From Trichobilharzia regenti (taxonomy: Eukaryota; Platyhelminthes; Trematoda; Strigeidida; Schistosomatidae), in assembly GCA_944472135.2 (NCBI GenBank), contig OX235267.1, forward strand, positions 38,719,312 to 38,783,311: DNA of 64,000 nucleotides, written 5' to 3'. Below the pieces are notes generated by a model that saw only the letters and a list, made by a program, of their open reading frames with translations, did no database searches and was not told the DNA's origin. Both the position numbers and the translations under genes were made by a program. Below are positions 9,595 through 20,029 of this stretch, piece by piece; position 1 is the stretch's first letter, and the number at the start of each line of letters is the position of its first letter.

Positions 9595-9776
9595 TGCAGG
9601 ATTTCATCATGAGCTGACATTGGTTAGAAAAACATTCGGAAAACCAATGGAAAGTACTGGAATGCTGTTTCATCATCACGCATCCACCACAAGGGGTCGA
9701 ACCCAGGACCTTCTGGTTACAAGACGAGCTCGTATACCATTAAGCAGCCACTGGGACCCGATCCAACGGCCCATGA
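9595..9776 (-). mobile_element. SINE-A, left arm of composite
   Basis: tRNA-like head on - (B-box-like GGTTCGACCCC), damaged ribozyme segment and common tail. It forms an inverted pair with 9966-10165 across a spacer of about 190 bp. Confidence 0.7.
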
Positions 9777-9965
9777 ATTCTAACTTCTGCCGATTCACGA
9801 TATAGTGCGACCCCTAGCCAATGTCTTCGGCGAGTATTTGTCCTCACACCCGACCTGCTGCACACAACTGGTCACGACTTCTCACTAGAACCCCAGGTAA
9901 CTACCTATCTGAATAGGGCAAGTTGCTAGTGAGCAGCTCATCAATACTCAAGTGATGGTTTATAG
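9777..9965. repeat. Composite spacer between inverted SINE-A copies
   Basis: The spacer begins CCCATGAATTCTAACTTCTG, and its blocks (CTGGTCACGACT, ACCCCAGGTAA, GTTGCTAGTGAGCA) have counterparts at 13556-13725. The spacer is therefore part of a repeated composite rather than unique DNA. Confidence 0.6.
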
Positions 9966-10165
9966 GGATATCATCATTAGCTAACTTTGGTTATAACATT
10001 GGTTGGGTTCGAACCCGGGTGAGTGTGTACTGATGAAGAGTCCCAAACTAGGACGGAGGAAACAGCTGTCCGGTACTCCAAGCTGGTTTTCCAATGGATT
10101 TCTAACCATTGTCGGCTCATGATGAAATCCTGTAACCAGTCAATCAAACCCTACAAACCAACACT
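9966..10165 (+). mobile_element. SINE-A, right arm of composite
   Basis: B-box GGTTCGAACCC, then GTACTGATGAAGAGTCC...GGAC, the same GGAG insertion before GAAA as at 6225-6450, CAGCTGTC and the tail GCTCATGATGAAATCCTG. C3 is A. Confidence 0.75.
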
Positions 10166-10675
10166 TGGATACAGACAAATTATTTTTTGGGAGTGGGGTG
10201 GGGAATGATTCTGCTTCAAGAAAACAATTTTGTGATAAAAATGATGACAAGTTTCACAAACGATTGCCTACTTTTCGTCACCATAAATCTACTTTACTGC
10301 TTTATTGGTCTTTCATTTTATAGGATTTGTGCGGATTTTGAGATTTACGTCATGAACTAACAGTTGTTGAAGAGTTCATCAAAAATAGGACGAAACAGCT
10401 AGCTGTTCTCTACTCCCTACTGGTGGTATTCAATGATTTCACTAATTAATATTGACTTGTGACAAAAGAACATTACAAATGAAATTAATTCCAAATCCTC
10501 ATAAATTTTATAACCTGAATAGTAATCACCAGGTCACTGATGATTAATGGATGGGTGGATAACCTGAAGCGTCAGTGAGAAGTTGTGACCAGTGGGGTCT
10601 ACCCTGTCAAAGTGGAGTGGATCCCCCTCACCAAGGGCATTGATGAGAGCTGAGCTATATCAAAAGTCGATAAAG

Positions 10676-11869
10676 TTAAAATTCAATCAATTCAAAAGTA
10701 CCTTGGATAGTTTTTGTTCCATAGACTCCAACATTTTGAACAAATATTTGGTAGTCTGATGGTATGGTGTTACCGCCGTGTCTGAAATTGGTAGAAGTTG
10801 CAGACCTGCTTTGTGCACTTTTGGTAGAGTCGGGGATAATTAATCCTGTTGGTCTCCCGCATTCATTTATGAGACTGTCGTTCTTCATTCTTCTAAGAAC
10901 ATCTGTCAGTTGCTGTTCTTTCAATTCTGTCTTATTTTTCACAATGTTTGGCTTTGAAAATTTGCTATCATAGGGGATTAGAGCTGTCATTTTATTGATA
11001 TAAATATCTCTGTCCATGAGGACCCCTCCTGAACCTTTCTCTGGACGTGTATTAATTATATCTTTGTTGGTTCTCAAGTATTTGAGTTGCTATTTGTGTT
11101 CCTGTGTCAATGGGTGTCGGACTTTAGTTTACGAGTTGAGATATTGATTGCAGCAGTCGAAGACTGTAGACTTGGAATGTAAGAATTCTGCATCAGAGAC
11201 TGCGGTGGCGTTGCTTGTTTGACTGATAAGATTTTTTAGTTGAACATACATGTGAAGTCTGTTGCTGTTCCTATTTATGTCACAAAATTTCAACCCTAAA
11301 GATACAGCTTCTAATTCTAACGTCGACAAGCTGACTGAGGAGAGGTTGAAAGCAAATTGGTTGGGATCGATGGTGAACTTCCTCAATACTTCGGCGGGTT
11401 TGAGGCTCTTGTTCAGGTCTGATTTAACACTGTCAACTTGTTTGCTTTGCACCAAGGTAACATATTCACTAAACGATTCACTTTCACTTCGTGATAATTC
11501 GTAAATAGCAGAAAACCTCTGTGATGTGTTCCTCTGCAACTCGAATATCCGAGAATTAATAGAATCAATAAGATGTCTAGAGTGATACTGAAGAGTTTTT
11601 GTATCCGGATGAATATGATGCCCTCGGAGTGCTTTCCAGAACCACTTCAGGTATTCATGATTCTTAACACAGTTTTTAAAGAAGTCCGATTTCGCACTCA
11701 CTTTGGCAAGTTTGACAGAGTAACGCCGAGACCAACCGAGTTCCTTCACTGTCGAAGGGTCTTTGCACTTTTTAAAATCATGGAAAGTATTCATCGCGAC
11801 ATTAGAGAGAAAATAACAAGACGTTCAGCAGCAAAGATATCTTTTCATCGATTTCATTCTCAAAAGTGA
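10676..11869 (-). pseudogene. PLE N-terminal/RT-entry fragment
   Basis: Two - strand frames (11129-11794 and 10676-11077) read in order. The first has FNLSSVSLSTLELEAVSLGL and KFC, the pre-RT block of PLEs. The second has NTRPEKGSGGVLMDRDIYIN and KMTALIPYDSKF, the usual 'TRPDKGSG.VLLD...Y..KM..IL.D..KF' RT entry. After a short stretch (LINECGRPTGLIIPDST) similarity is lost before the YVDD palm motif. A frameshift or stop separates the two frames. This is a dead 5' portion of a PLE, probably of the same family as 34470-35468. Confidence 0.75.
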
Positions 11870-12115
11870 GTTCCTTCAAGGTTGCAGATACGCCTTGCTG
11901 ATGAGTGCCAACTAGCACGAAACCTGGGTTCAAGGCTTCCTGCCGATTGCGTCCAACCATCTAATATCATCAAATCGGTGTGCACCGTGATATCCAGCTA
12001 CCTAGAATGGTGGCTACATTGCAAATCTGACTGATAAAATTCAGTCTGCACCAAAGAAAGGACTAGATACATCACACTAGTTACTAGTGTCCAATCAAAA
12101 TTAATTTCTGTTGTC
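11870..12115. repeat. Family R repeat copy
   Basis: Includes GCCAACTAGCACGAAACCTG (reverse of the 5625 landmark) and TCAGTCTGCACCAAAGAAAG, shared with 23930-23950. It directly precedes PRDM-like exon 1. Confidence 0.6.
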
Positions 12116-12212
12116 TTAAAGTTTAAGCTTTCTATCATTTCTTTCATCTGTGCTATAGCGTTAACTGGTATCAGTAAAAACTTCATTTCGGACATTATTA
12201 ATTCAACGAATC

Positions 12213-12350
12213 ATGGGTATGATAACTACAAATGTACTAGAGGAATCATTAAGTTTTGGACCATTGCCGACAAGTTTAATGATAGGTGAACCAGCCTATT
12301 TAATTGCACAGACAACAACAGATCGACTATCTGAATTACCAACAATTTAT
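12213..12350 (+). CDS. PRDM-like gene, exon 1: start of PR/SET domain
   Basis: The 46 codons from ATG 12213 end in a consensus donor (TAT|gtaagt at 12351). The peptide contains VLEESLSFGPLPTSLMIGEP, which resembles the opening strand of PR domains in PRDM proteins. The donor is phase 0, matching the phase-0 acceptor of exon 2. The frame is open upstream to 12165, and a possible acceptor (TATCAG ending 12174, after a pyrimidine-rich stretch) would add 12 codons. The true 5' end may therefore lie in an earlier exon, and ATG 12213 is a minimum start. PRDM proteins are nuclear transcription regulators with a SET-like domain and zinc fingers. The PRDM subfamily cannot be told from this. Confidence 0.65.
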
Positions 12351-13364
12351 GTAAGTTGATTGGAAAATCTTTATCTATCATTATGCAATCTGTGATGTTT
12401 CTATTTGTTATATATTCACTACCGTTCGTTATGAACCTCCTTCCTGACGTAAGTTTTAAGGTTACTTCCAGTGTGTGTTGAAATGGTTTCACAATTCGTT
12501 CTCCTCTGTAGAACTGGGACAGACGTTTTGTACCGTGATTCTTAACAGATTTCGGTTCTTGATAAGCTTTACTTTACATTGAAGTTTTCGCTGAAGATGC
12601 CTTCTAGGTAAAACAGCAAAAGCCTCACAACCAAACCATTCGGCGATAAATCTTCTCAACCCTCCTTTCTAATCTCCACAAACATGGGAGACAAATGTCT
12701 CGAAGTTCTAATGAAGGTTCACGAGCACTTAGGTAAGAAGCGGTTGGTAATCCACTACATGAGCTAGTAGTGGGACACCAAATCCTGATTTGACACAAGT
12801 TAGAATTTATAGGTCATTATCTGCTAATCCAGTGACTGAAATGTACACGGACTCAGCTCATATTCTGAAGCTTCCAGGCTCGATCCCTGGTAGAGTCGCA
12901 AGTTTTTGGACCACTGAAAGTTCCCTCACTAAGACTAAGCACTTGTCCAGAATCTAATCAGTTTCAATGATTCTTCAGTTAATATCTTTTCAAACTCAAA
13001 ATTTGGTTTTCGGAATTATGAAAGATTTAATCACTGTCGATTATTGGATTTCAGTGATAATAAATAAATTCAGCACCCGTTTCCAAATCTCAATGATAAA
13101 GACTTTAAATATGAAACTAAGGGGTGTTACTTCACTAGTTGTGGAGGGATGAGTCAGAGGATATCTAACCACACTTGCATTTGTCAGTATCCCACCACGT
13201 GAACATGGTACACGCATACAAACAACACATTCTAAGTTGGACAAAATAGTTACTTTACCACATTTGTTGAAGTAGTACATCTGGCTTAATACGGTTGATT
13301 ATTGTGGTTCAGAATTATCACTGGGAAGTCAGAATTATGAGTACATGGTATTTAAACATTCTTG

Positions 13365-13560
13365 GGTAAAGTTAAATAGTGGACTGAAATCATTCAGAGT
13401 ACTACTGAAAACCAGGAAGGAGTGGACAGCTATCTCACTTGAGTTCGGGAATGTCCAGAAGTACTCACACTTGGCCACACCAGGGGTCGAACACGAGACC
13501 TCACGGTTACAAGTCAAGCTCTCAGACCATTGAGCCATTGGGACCTGATCGAACAGCCCA
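13365..13560 (-). mobile_element. SINE-A, left arm of composite (intron 1)
   Basis: Degenerate - strand copy: tRNA-like head with A-box TGGCTCAATGG and B-box-like TGTTCGACCCC. The ribozyme core is lost. Confidence 0.6.
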
Positions 13561-13729
13561 TGACTTCCATTTACTGCCTATTGACGATATATACAGAGCA
13601 GCATTCAGCCAGTGTTATCCTTGAATAACTATCCTCTTGGCAGACCTGGTTTACTCCCGCTGGTCATGACTATAACTCCAGGTAATTTCCTTTGTAGAAC
13701 CAGTCGCTAGTCAGCATTCGAAGGATAGG

Positions 13730-13900
13730 GTGCCGGGGTAAGATGGTCTACAAGTTTATCCTTTTACCAGAAGATCCTAGGTTTCAATCCCTTCAGGCGT
13801 GTACGCCAGAGGAGTCTAAAAATAGGACAAGACAGCTCTCCAGTACTCCCCGGTTTTCTATTGGTTCTCCGACTGACGTCAGCGAGTGATCAAACCTGTA
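13730..13900 (+). mobile_element. SINE-A, right arm of composite (intron 1)
   Basis: Degenerate + strand copy with GGAGTCTAAAAATAGGACAAGA in place of the hammerhead and CCAGTACTCC retained. The spacer 13556-13725 matches that of the composite at 9777-9965. Confidence 0.55.
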
Positions 13901-14659
13901 CTCAATAAACGCTTTGGGTTAAAACTTACAAGTTCGTAAAAAGAAACCATTGATGAAATTAAGATAGCTATTGACTTAACATTCAGAGGATTTGAGTTTT
14001 ATGCTTTAACTCTACCTTGTGAACTACCAGTCAGATACCCAGACATTTTAACTGCAAAAAATAACTGCCAGTTATCTGATAGTATCGAAAAAGTTAATAA
14101 GCATTCAGCTGTCTTTCAAGTATCATAGTTAAATGGACAAAGTGGCTTAAATTCTACAGGATCATGAGTTTGAATTCGTAATACACTACCACCTGTGATT
14201 ATGAAAACCAGTCTTTCATAAGGACTTACCTGAAACAATTTCGCAACTATTGAAAGTGGGGAAAACCTACAATGAAAAATAAAACACCCTAATTTTAGAT
14301 TGATAGATAATGAAAGGTAAGGGACATAGTATTAACCATGGTTTTAAGTTTTATGAAAGAAGGAGGCAGTGAAACGATACATCCAACTATAAGGTCAAGA
14401 ATAGAATACAGATTGAAATGATAATTGTTCTTCTCGGGATTTTCAGATGAAACTTGTCTATGAAGTTAGGACACACTGCATGCAAATAGATCTTTGGAAC
14501 TGAGAATAATATAGCCTTTTGTCTTGAGTAGAGAATTTATTCCATTCATTTATCAGAAACAAACGTCTCCTTCAAAGTGATCTACGGAGAGGAAGAACAG
14601 CCTTCTTTGCATTATAGAAGCCGTAGCTATTCAGTTAGAAGAAGCAGAACTATGCATAC

Positions 14660-14785
14660 AAAAGAAAATCCCGGTGGGTGCGTACTGCTGAAGAGTCCCA
14701 AACTAGGACGAAACAGCTGTCCAGTACTCCCAGGTTTTCCAATGGTTCTCTAACTAATGCCAGCTCATGATGAAATCGTGAAAAG
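14660..14785 (+). mobile_element. SINE-A copy with intact hammerhead core, 5'-truncated
   Basis: Begins at the end of the tRNA-like head (CCCGGTGGGTGCG), continues through a complete hammerhead motif and ends with the common tail (GCTCATGATGAAATCG). The A and B boxes are missing, so it is a truncated copy. Confidence 0.75.
14682..14727 (+). ncRNA. Hammerhead ribozyme motif, all core positions conserved
   Basis: Stem I GTACTG (14682-14687) pairs perfectly with CAGTAC (14722-14727). The core CTGAAGA (14688-14694) fits CUGANGA. Stem II pairs GTCC with GGAC across CCAAACTA-type loop sequence (14695-14709), then GAAA (14710-14713). Stem III is the palindrome CAGCTG, and the cleavage triplet GTC ends at 14721. 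The stem III palindrome has no loop, so cleavage would need a dimer of two molecules, as proposed for other minimal schistosome hammerheads. Activity is inferred, not shown. Confidence 0.75.
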
Positions 14786-14789
14786 AAAA

Positions 14790-15101
14790 TTATTCAACCA
14801 CTTCTACTATCATGGTAACACCTCTGTTGATTTGACTTAACTTTTGCTTGTTTACTTGATTTTGTTTCCGTGTACACGCTGAGTACAACTCTTTGATCAA
14901 ACTACTCAGGTTATTACGTAACTCTTCTTTGATAATCATTTGTGGCAACTCATCACTTCTGTCTCTACCCTGGTATATCAACATACAAATGATCTGAACG
15001 CCTTTTCTATTACGTGATTTCACCAAAAACTTATTAATTCTATTTTCAAGTGTTGGTTCAAGTGTAATTCTATTTTCGTTTGGCAAATTTAAAGAACACA
15101 C
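14790..15101 (-). other. Unidentified open frame in intron 1
   Basis: An uninterrupted - strand frame of about 104 codons, rich in Leu, Lys, Arg and Asn (MIIKEELRNNLSSLIKELYS in the middle). I do not recognise it. Its position inside an intron among repeats suggests a transposon remnant or chance. Confidence 0.2.
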
Positions 15102-15530
15102 ACATACAAAATAACTACATATATTTAAGATTGTACAGCTGTGATTGTGAATTTTGCGGAAAACACCCTCTTCGCTGAACTACTGATCTTCTCTTCTAAT
15201 AACAACAGCTTTATTCTTGACAGAGTGTTTACACAACGTACAGAATGCTCAGTGAAAATTATTACACAATATTTCCTCTTTACTCAGGATATCGAAATGA
15301 AATAGCAATCTTTTGATATAACATGTGACACAGCGTCATTGGATCTGAAGCGATGTTTGATCCCTTAGTGGTATTTTTACTTCGTCTCCACGAAATGCTC
15401 ATTAACAGTTTGAAAGACAGTCAAGGATATGCGCGAGTACATTTAAACATTGTAGGGCATAAGTAAAGGATTAAAACGATAAGGAACAATAAGAAATTTT
15501 GATGCAAATGAGGTAGCCCAGTCATACAAG

Positions 15531-15838
15531 TGTGGCTGTTAGTCAAAATTGGTGGACAGTAATTTACATCAATGTTTACGTCCCCAATATTGGTCGTGAG
15601 AAAAATGATAACAGAGGCTTTGCGTAGGCGAATGCAGTTAACATACAGGATGATCTGACATTCAAGAAACAACAGCCACAAAGAGATGCAAGGTTAACTT
15701 TCTGTGAGAAACAACCAATCAGAAGACGGTGTTTTTCTGCTAACAATAATCTATAATAATGTACATGAAAATCTATAAATAGGTGTTGACTTCCTTAATA
15801 AACGGTTTGTTGCTTGGCCCTTGTCTTCCGATTTTACA
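15531..15838 (+). mobile_element. Solo LTR related to 2148-2476
   Basis: Shares the blocks GACAGTAATTTACATC, TCCCCAATATTGG, AAGAAACAACAGCCACAAAG, TATAAATAGGTGTTGA and CTTAATAAACG with the LTR at 2148. Ends TTTTACA. The 4 bases on either side (CAAG, CGTG) do not match, so this copy is older or was rearranged. Confidence 0.75.
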
Positions 15839-16008
15839 CGTGTACGCCACCGATCTACTAGTACTTCCAATCATGTAAAGACCTCTCTACTCATTCTCTT
15901 GATTAACCTTAGCAGAATTTAGAAGATTGGCGAAATAAAAATAGGAAATCAAAACGCCTTCAACTGAATTCTTCATAGTTATTTTTACTCTTTCTGTTTT
16001 TGTAACAG

Positions 16009-16345
16009 GCTGATCCAAAACGCCTATCTGATCCAATCCGACTTATTGAATGGATTTGTAATCTACGCTGTGCACGATGTCCTGGTGAACAAAATATGGA
16101 ATTGATATGCACTAACCATTCAGGTCAGTCATTCTATCGAACAACACGTAGAATAGAAGCTGGTGAAGAACTTCTCATCTGGTTTCGTCGACAAGATTTA
16201 CAACCACTTCTCGGTGAATATTTGAACAATCAGACTATTTTAGAGGCATGGTCTGGACAAACAGTAAAACATTCAACTAATTCACAACGTAGACACTTTG
16301 AAAATCTAGAAAATTTAAACACTCAGTCTATGAATTCGAATGACA
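16009..16345 (+). CDS. PRDM-like gene, exon 2: main PR/SET domain
   Basis: Acceptor tttttgtaacag|GCT (exon from 16009, phase 0) and donor GACA|gtaagt (exon ends 16345, phase 1). The 112 codons begin ADPKRLSDPIRLIEWICNLR and carry EQNMELICTNHSGQSFYRTT followed by RRIEAGEELLIWF. This is the diagnostic PR-domain core: 'EQNL.....G.IYYRT.R.I..GEELLVWY'. As in most PRDM proteins, the SET catalytic NH.. motif and terminal tyrosine pattern are not clearly kept (F in place of Y after LLIW), so methyltransferase activity cannot be assumed. The exon joins exon 3 in phase, with the split codon A|AT giving Asn. The longer open frame to 16443 runs past the splice site and is probably intronic. Confidence 0.8.
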
Positions 16346-16589
16346 GTAAGTTATTTTTCGACAGTCTATCTATTAAGATAGAGGGAAAACAGGTCAGACA
16401 GTCTAATGCAAGGATAAATAACCTGTTGAGATTCGTCACTTAAAAACAAGCGTATCAAAATTAATCCCCTGCTTTGTAAATTCTCGTCGATGATATTCCT
16501 TAGAAAGGCGTGCAGATACTTATTCGACTGACGTTTCCTACCGAGGATTTCTTTTTTTATTCCTGTACGTTCCAAGTGGAACAGAGGGC

Positions 16590-16797
16590 TTTAAGCTAGA
16601 GACCTGAAGTTTCGGTAGCAGGGGTATTTTTACTTTTACGGGATCGAGTTGCTAGCCTCATGCCCAACTTTCCCTCTTTACCAGTCTTATTACTGGTTTA
16701 TGGAGGTAAAGGAGTGCGTTGGCCGGGGATTGAATCCCGGATCACATTCGCAGTTGGCAGGTATTCTACCGCTGTGCCACTGACGCACCTTACTAAG
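16590..16797 (-). mobile_element. tRNA-headed SINE, variant tail
   Basis: The - strand head has TGGCACAGCGGTAGAAT (A-box) and GGATTCAATCC (B-box). The body contains a segment (TTACGGGATCGAGTTGCTAGCC on +, shown in part) shared with a degraded copy at 26370-26580, so it differs from SINE-B in its 3' part while sharing the head. Confidence 0.6.
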
Positions 16798-18337
16798 AAT
16801 ACTACAGTATAAATATTGACATACCAACGAGTTAATCCTACAAATATTTCCCTCCCCAACGAATTCTATTCTAGCTGAAGACTGTACCACGTTTTTGTCT
16901 CTTATCAGATAAACATGAGGGCTGAAAAGAATTGGTCAAATAGTTTTGTGTATTTGGATCAAGTTTACGAAGGGTTTATCAAAATGTCTCTACTTGATAC
17001 ACATTTATAGAATGCCATATGTATTAGTTAAGTTTGACTGCCTTGTGGACCGTTTTGGTAAGAGTTGAAGCAAGCTCACAGGAAGGAAATATGTCTCTTT
17101 TTTCTCGTTTCTAGAAGATACTGAAGTATTGGTTATCCAATTGGTAGGATAGGTAATCATGTAAGTGTGGAGGAAAGTTTCGTGACATACTGTAATGCTG
17201 TATTTCCAAAATGGAGGAAAACTTGAGAAAATTAGCTGTGGCATCTAAGTCATTAGATGCAGTAGAAGTGGATAGCTATAAGACCTCACACAGTAGAATA
17301 CTCATCAACGTCACTGTGGTGCCCTACTTAGATCATTGAGCTAGCTAATTTCCTATACTGCACAATGAGTCGAGTTTGCTCAATTATACTTTGTTTTCAC
17401 TGCCTACTGAGATTCTTGAAGAATAATCTGTACCCAGGCCTATTTTCAAATGACTTAGTCTGTTTTGAAGGGACGAATACAGCAGGGTTTGGAGCATCTT
17501 ACAGACAGAACAAACTTCCGTTAAATGATGTATGGTAGATTACTGTTTAATTTGAGTATTTGTACAAGTGGTAGATAAAATCAAGCTGAAAACTCTGTGG
17601 TGTTGTTCTAAAATAAAGCCATTAATAATATTATTAAATTAATGACGTGAAAACAGAAAAAACAGGTGCATAAAGACGGCAACACAATCACCCAATGAGA
17701 ATGCAGGAACAACAAGCTTAACAGTCCCAAACAGTCCAGAACCCCACTTCCTAGATTCCATTAGAGAAACAGAAGTTTAGTAATTATACCGAAACTGTTA
17801 TAATACCACAGAGCTGAAACTTTGCATAAAGGAAAGGTTAGATTTTAGTACGGGCGGTTAAAACCACTAGAAAACTGAGCTTAGGCCTCTTCATCAACGT
17901 GCACTAGTGATACCCAGAACGTTCAGGTCACAAACCGAGCATATTAACATTGAGCAGTTGAGTTTGTTAACCGCTCATTGTTGACTAATTTTGTGATAGA
18001 CTTCATGATATCCTAATGGGAATTCACGATCAGCAATGTCCCCATAGTGTGAGGACACATACCCATCTGTGGCAGTGAACGGCATTGGTGCTGTATCGTC
18101 AGTTGAAATTAAGCCCTGAGGTTTTCTGAGGAATCACTTAATGGAAACCTGACTGTTTTATAACGTCAAAGTCCTGGGCTATATACCTGGTTGGGTCAAG
18201 GGCTCGAAACCAGCCCCAAATCGGTACTTTATGGTTTCTAATAGTTCTTTAACTGCTAGTAGTTCTTGACTAAACCTATCACGATTTCTATTGAATCCCA
18301 GCAAACTGAGTGTCTGAATATTTATCTATTCAATGAA

Positions 18338-18945
18338 CGAAGAATATTCTTTTCGATAAATTCATCATCAAATTCTACATTCACATGTATCCGTAATAAT
18401 CAAAGAAATAATGTTATTAACAACATTATTGCTACTTTAAATAACGTTGAATCAGTAGTTAGTGTCGACAGACTACACTTCAAATGCATCAGTATGAGGA
18501 AGATACTACGCAATAATATATAACACTAGTCTGATTGAATGTCAAATACACTAAGGGAATTAACAGAGAATCTATGAATCTGTAGGCTCGACTGAAGGTA
18601 AGGGTAGCAAAAGTGGCTGAACCTGCCTATTTAAGCAAATTACGATGGCGTCTGCTCTGTGGAGTGTTCGATTTCTAGAGGCGCCTTGAGTAATTTGTTC
18701 TATCCCCGGTAGATGATAGAGCAAGACTCTTCAATGACAGCTCTGTGGCCTACTTGTATGAGGTGGTCTAATATAGAGCTGTTGATGATCTTAATGACGT
18801 CTTCATTTAGCCCCTCTGGTAGGTGGTCCTGAGCATGTAAAATGAGCTTCCTAGAACAAAGACTAGTACAGCTGGCTACATAGGAGCAGTTACACTGATA
18901 GATACAATTAAAGTTGGCCAGCTTGTATACTTTATCTTCCAGTCA
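18338..18945 (-). pseudogene. PLE-2 C-terminal and UTR fragment
   Basis: The - strand translation from about 18940 gives a Cys-rich NCIYQCNCSY start, NSSILDHLIQVGH and then stops. It is followed by UTR (18540-18610) similar to 113-298, and by AATATTCTTTTCGATAAATT near 18343, seen also at 8513 (+). It is a truncated copy with no RT. Confidence 0.6.
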
Positions 18946-19041
18946 CGGAAGCTCAACTGGTTTTTTTTTGGTAAATTTAAGCTGCAGCCAACCGTCAGCA
19001 TTAAATGTCCTTTGAATAGATTATCTCAACTGTTTTGGTTA

Positions 19042-19450
19042 TTATTTCACTCGTTGTATATTTATCACCTTTGAAATGTAGTCGTACATTAAGCGGAAGA
19101 GGTTTCTTGTTAGCAGATAAAGAAGATTAAAGTCTCTTGTTTTTCGTACACATAGTTTACGATATATGTGATTAATCCACATTAGTGCTTCCATCACCTT
19201 CAATAACCAACCTTGAATGAGAGTTGTGTTTTGAAATAATTGTGAAACGGTCATTAATATTGATTTTGTAACCTGACATTAATAAGTGCTCGCAATGGTT
19301 GATGATGTTAGATTTCTATTGAGATTAATTGCATTGGGATTTTTTATGTGCTTTAATAACCTGTATGGAACATGTTCTTTTCGACGACCATATTGGAACA
19401 TTCTACTGGCTCTACCTATATAAGTGTCACTCCGACTGCAGTTCAAAGAC
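19042..19450 (-). pseudogene. PLE GIY-YIG fragment with inverted partner
   Basis: Near 19440 the - strand translation gives a DTYIGRASRMFQYG-type segment. Later it gives ALMWINHIYRKLCVRKTRDF, the PLE-2 C-terminal 'LCVQKRFV' neighbourhood. An arm of about 75 bp at 19372-19446 recurs inverted at 19573-19652. Truncated and not functional. Confidence 0.55.
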
Positions 19451-19572
19451 TTCAGTGAGCCATCAAACGCACATTCTACGCTGCATTTCTTTCCCTCATA
19501 TGGTGAACATTTTCGATCCCTTTTCCTTCGATTAAAGGACGGAATTCTGTTGATTCTACTTCAAACTGTATC

Positions 19573-19652
19573 TACAAGTTCACCTGCAGTTGGAGTGACA
19601 CCTATAAAGGTAGAACCAATAGAATGTTCCAATGTTGTCGAAAAGAACATAT
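19573..19652 (+). repeat. Inverted arm of PLE fragment 19372-19446
   Basis: Reverse-complement match including TGGAGTGACACCTATAAAGG and GTCGAAAAGAACATA. The two arms enclose about 125 bp. Confidence 0.75.
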
Positions 19653-20029
19653 ATTGTCATGCATTTTATTTCATTGTTATTATTAACCATGTTAGCTGTA
19701 AAGCGGTTGTAAAGAAACTAAGAAATGATGACATCATCTTGAGAAATTTGTCTTCTAAATGCCGTATTCAAATTTATCAAAGGGACTAATTGTTTTAAGA
19801 TAGAAAAGAATTCTTGTCTGTAATCTCTGTCATATTTGTAATGATGAACTTTTCAAAGTACCTGCTTTCAGTTAGCGTGTCATGTACACCTTTTAAGTTC
19901 TTCTTCAATCTTATCTTCTGAACAAACAGTTCTGATCTTATTGCTATATGTCCTCACTAAATTTCTTTTAAAAGGAAGGGCAAAAAAGCTGTGAAAATGT
20001 CTTTATTAACCGGTCCAAGTACTTTTCTT

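Larger units (their letters stand above)
12351..16008 (+). other. Intron 1 of PRDM-like gene
   Basis: Bounded by gtaagt (12351) and tgtaacag (ending 16008). It contains a SINE-A composite (13365-13900), an intact-core hammerhead SINE (14660-14785) and a Boudicca-like LTR (15531-15838). The remainder, including 12360-13360 and 13910-14655, shows no supported gene. A - strand frame of 104 codons (14790-15101) is unidentified. Confidence 0.6.

Noticed and set aside
16346..16443. Continuation of the PR-domain frame past 16345 to a stop at 16443
   Set aside because: A consensus donor (gtaagt) at 16346 joins in phase with exon 3. The extra residues have no PRDM character, though an alternative truncated isoform cannot be excluded.
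16705..16797. tRNA-like sequence read as a functional tRNA
   Set aside because: The B-box is altered, and the same head adjoins a repeat body. Copy number points to a SINE.
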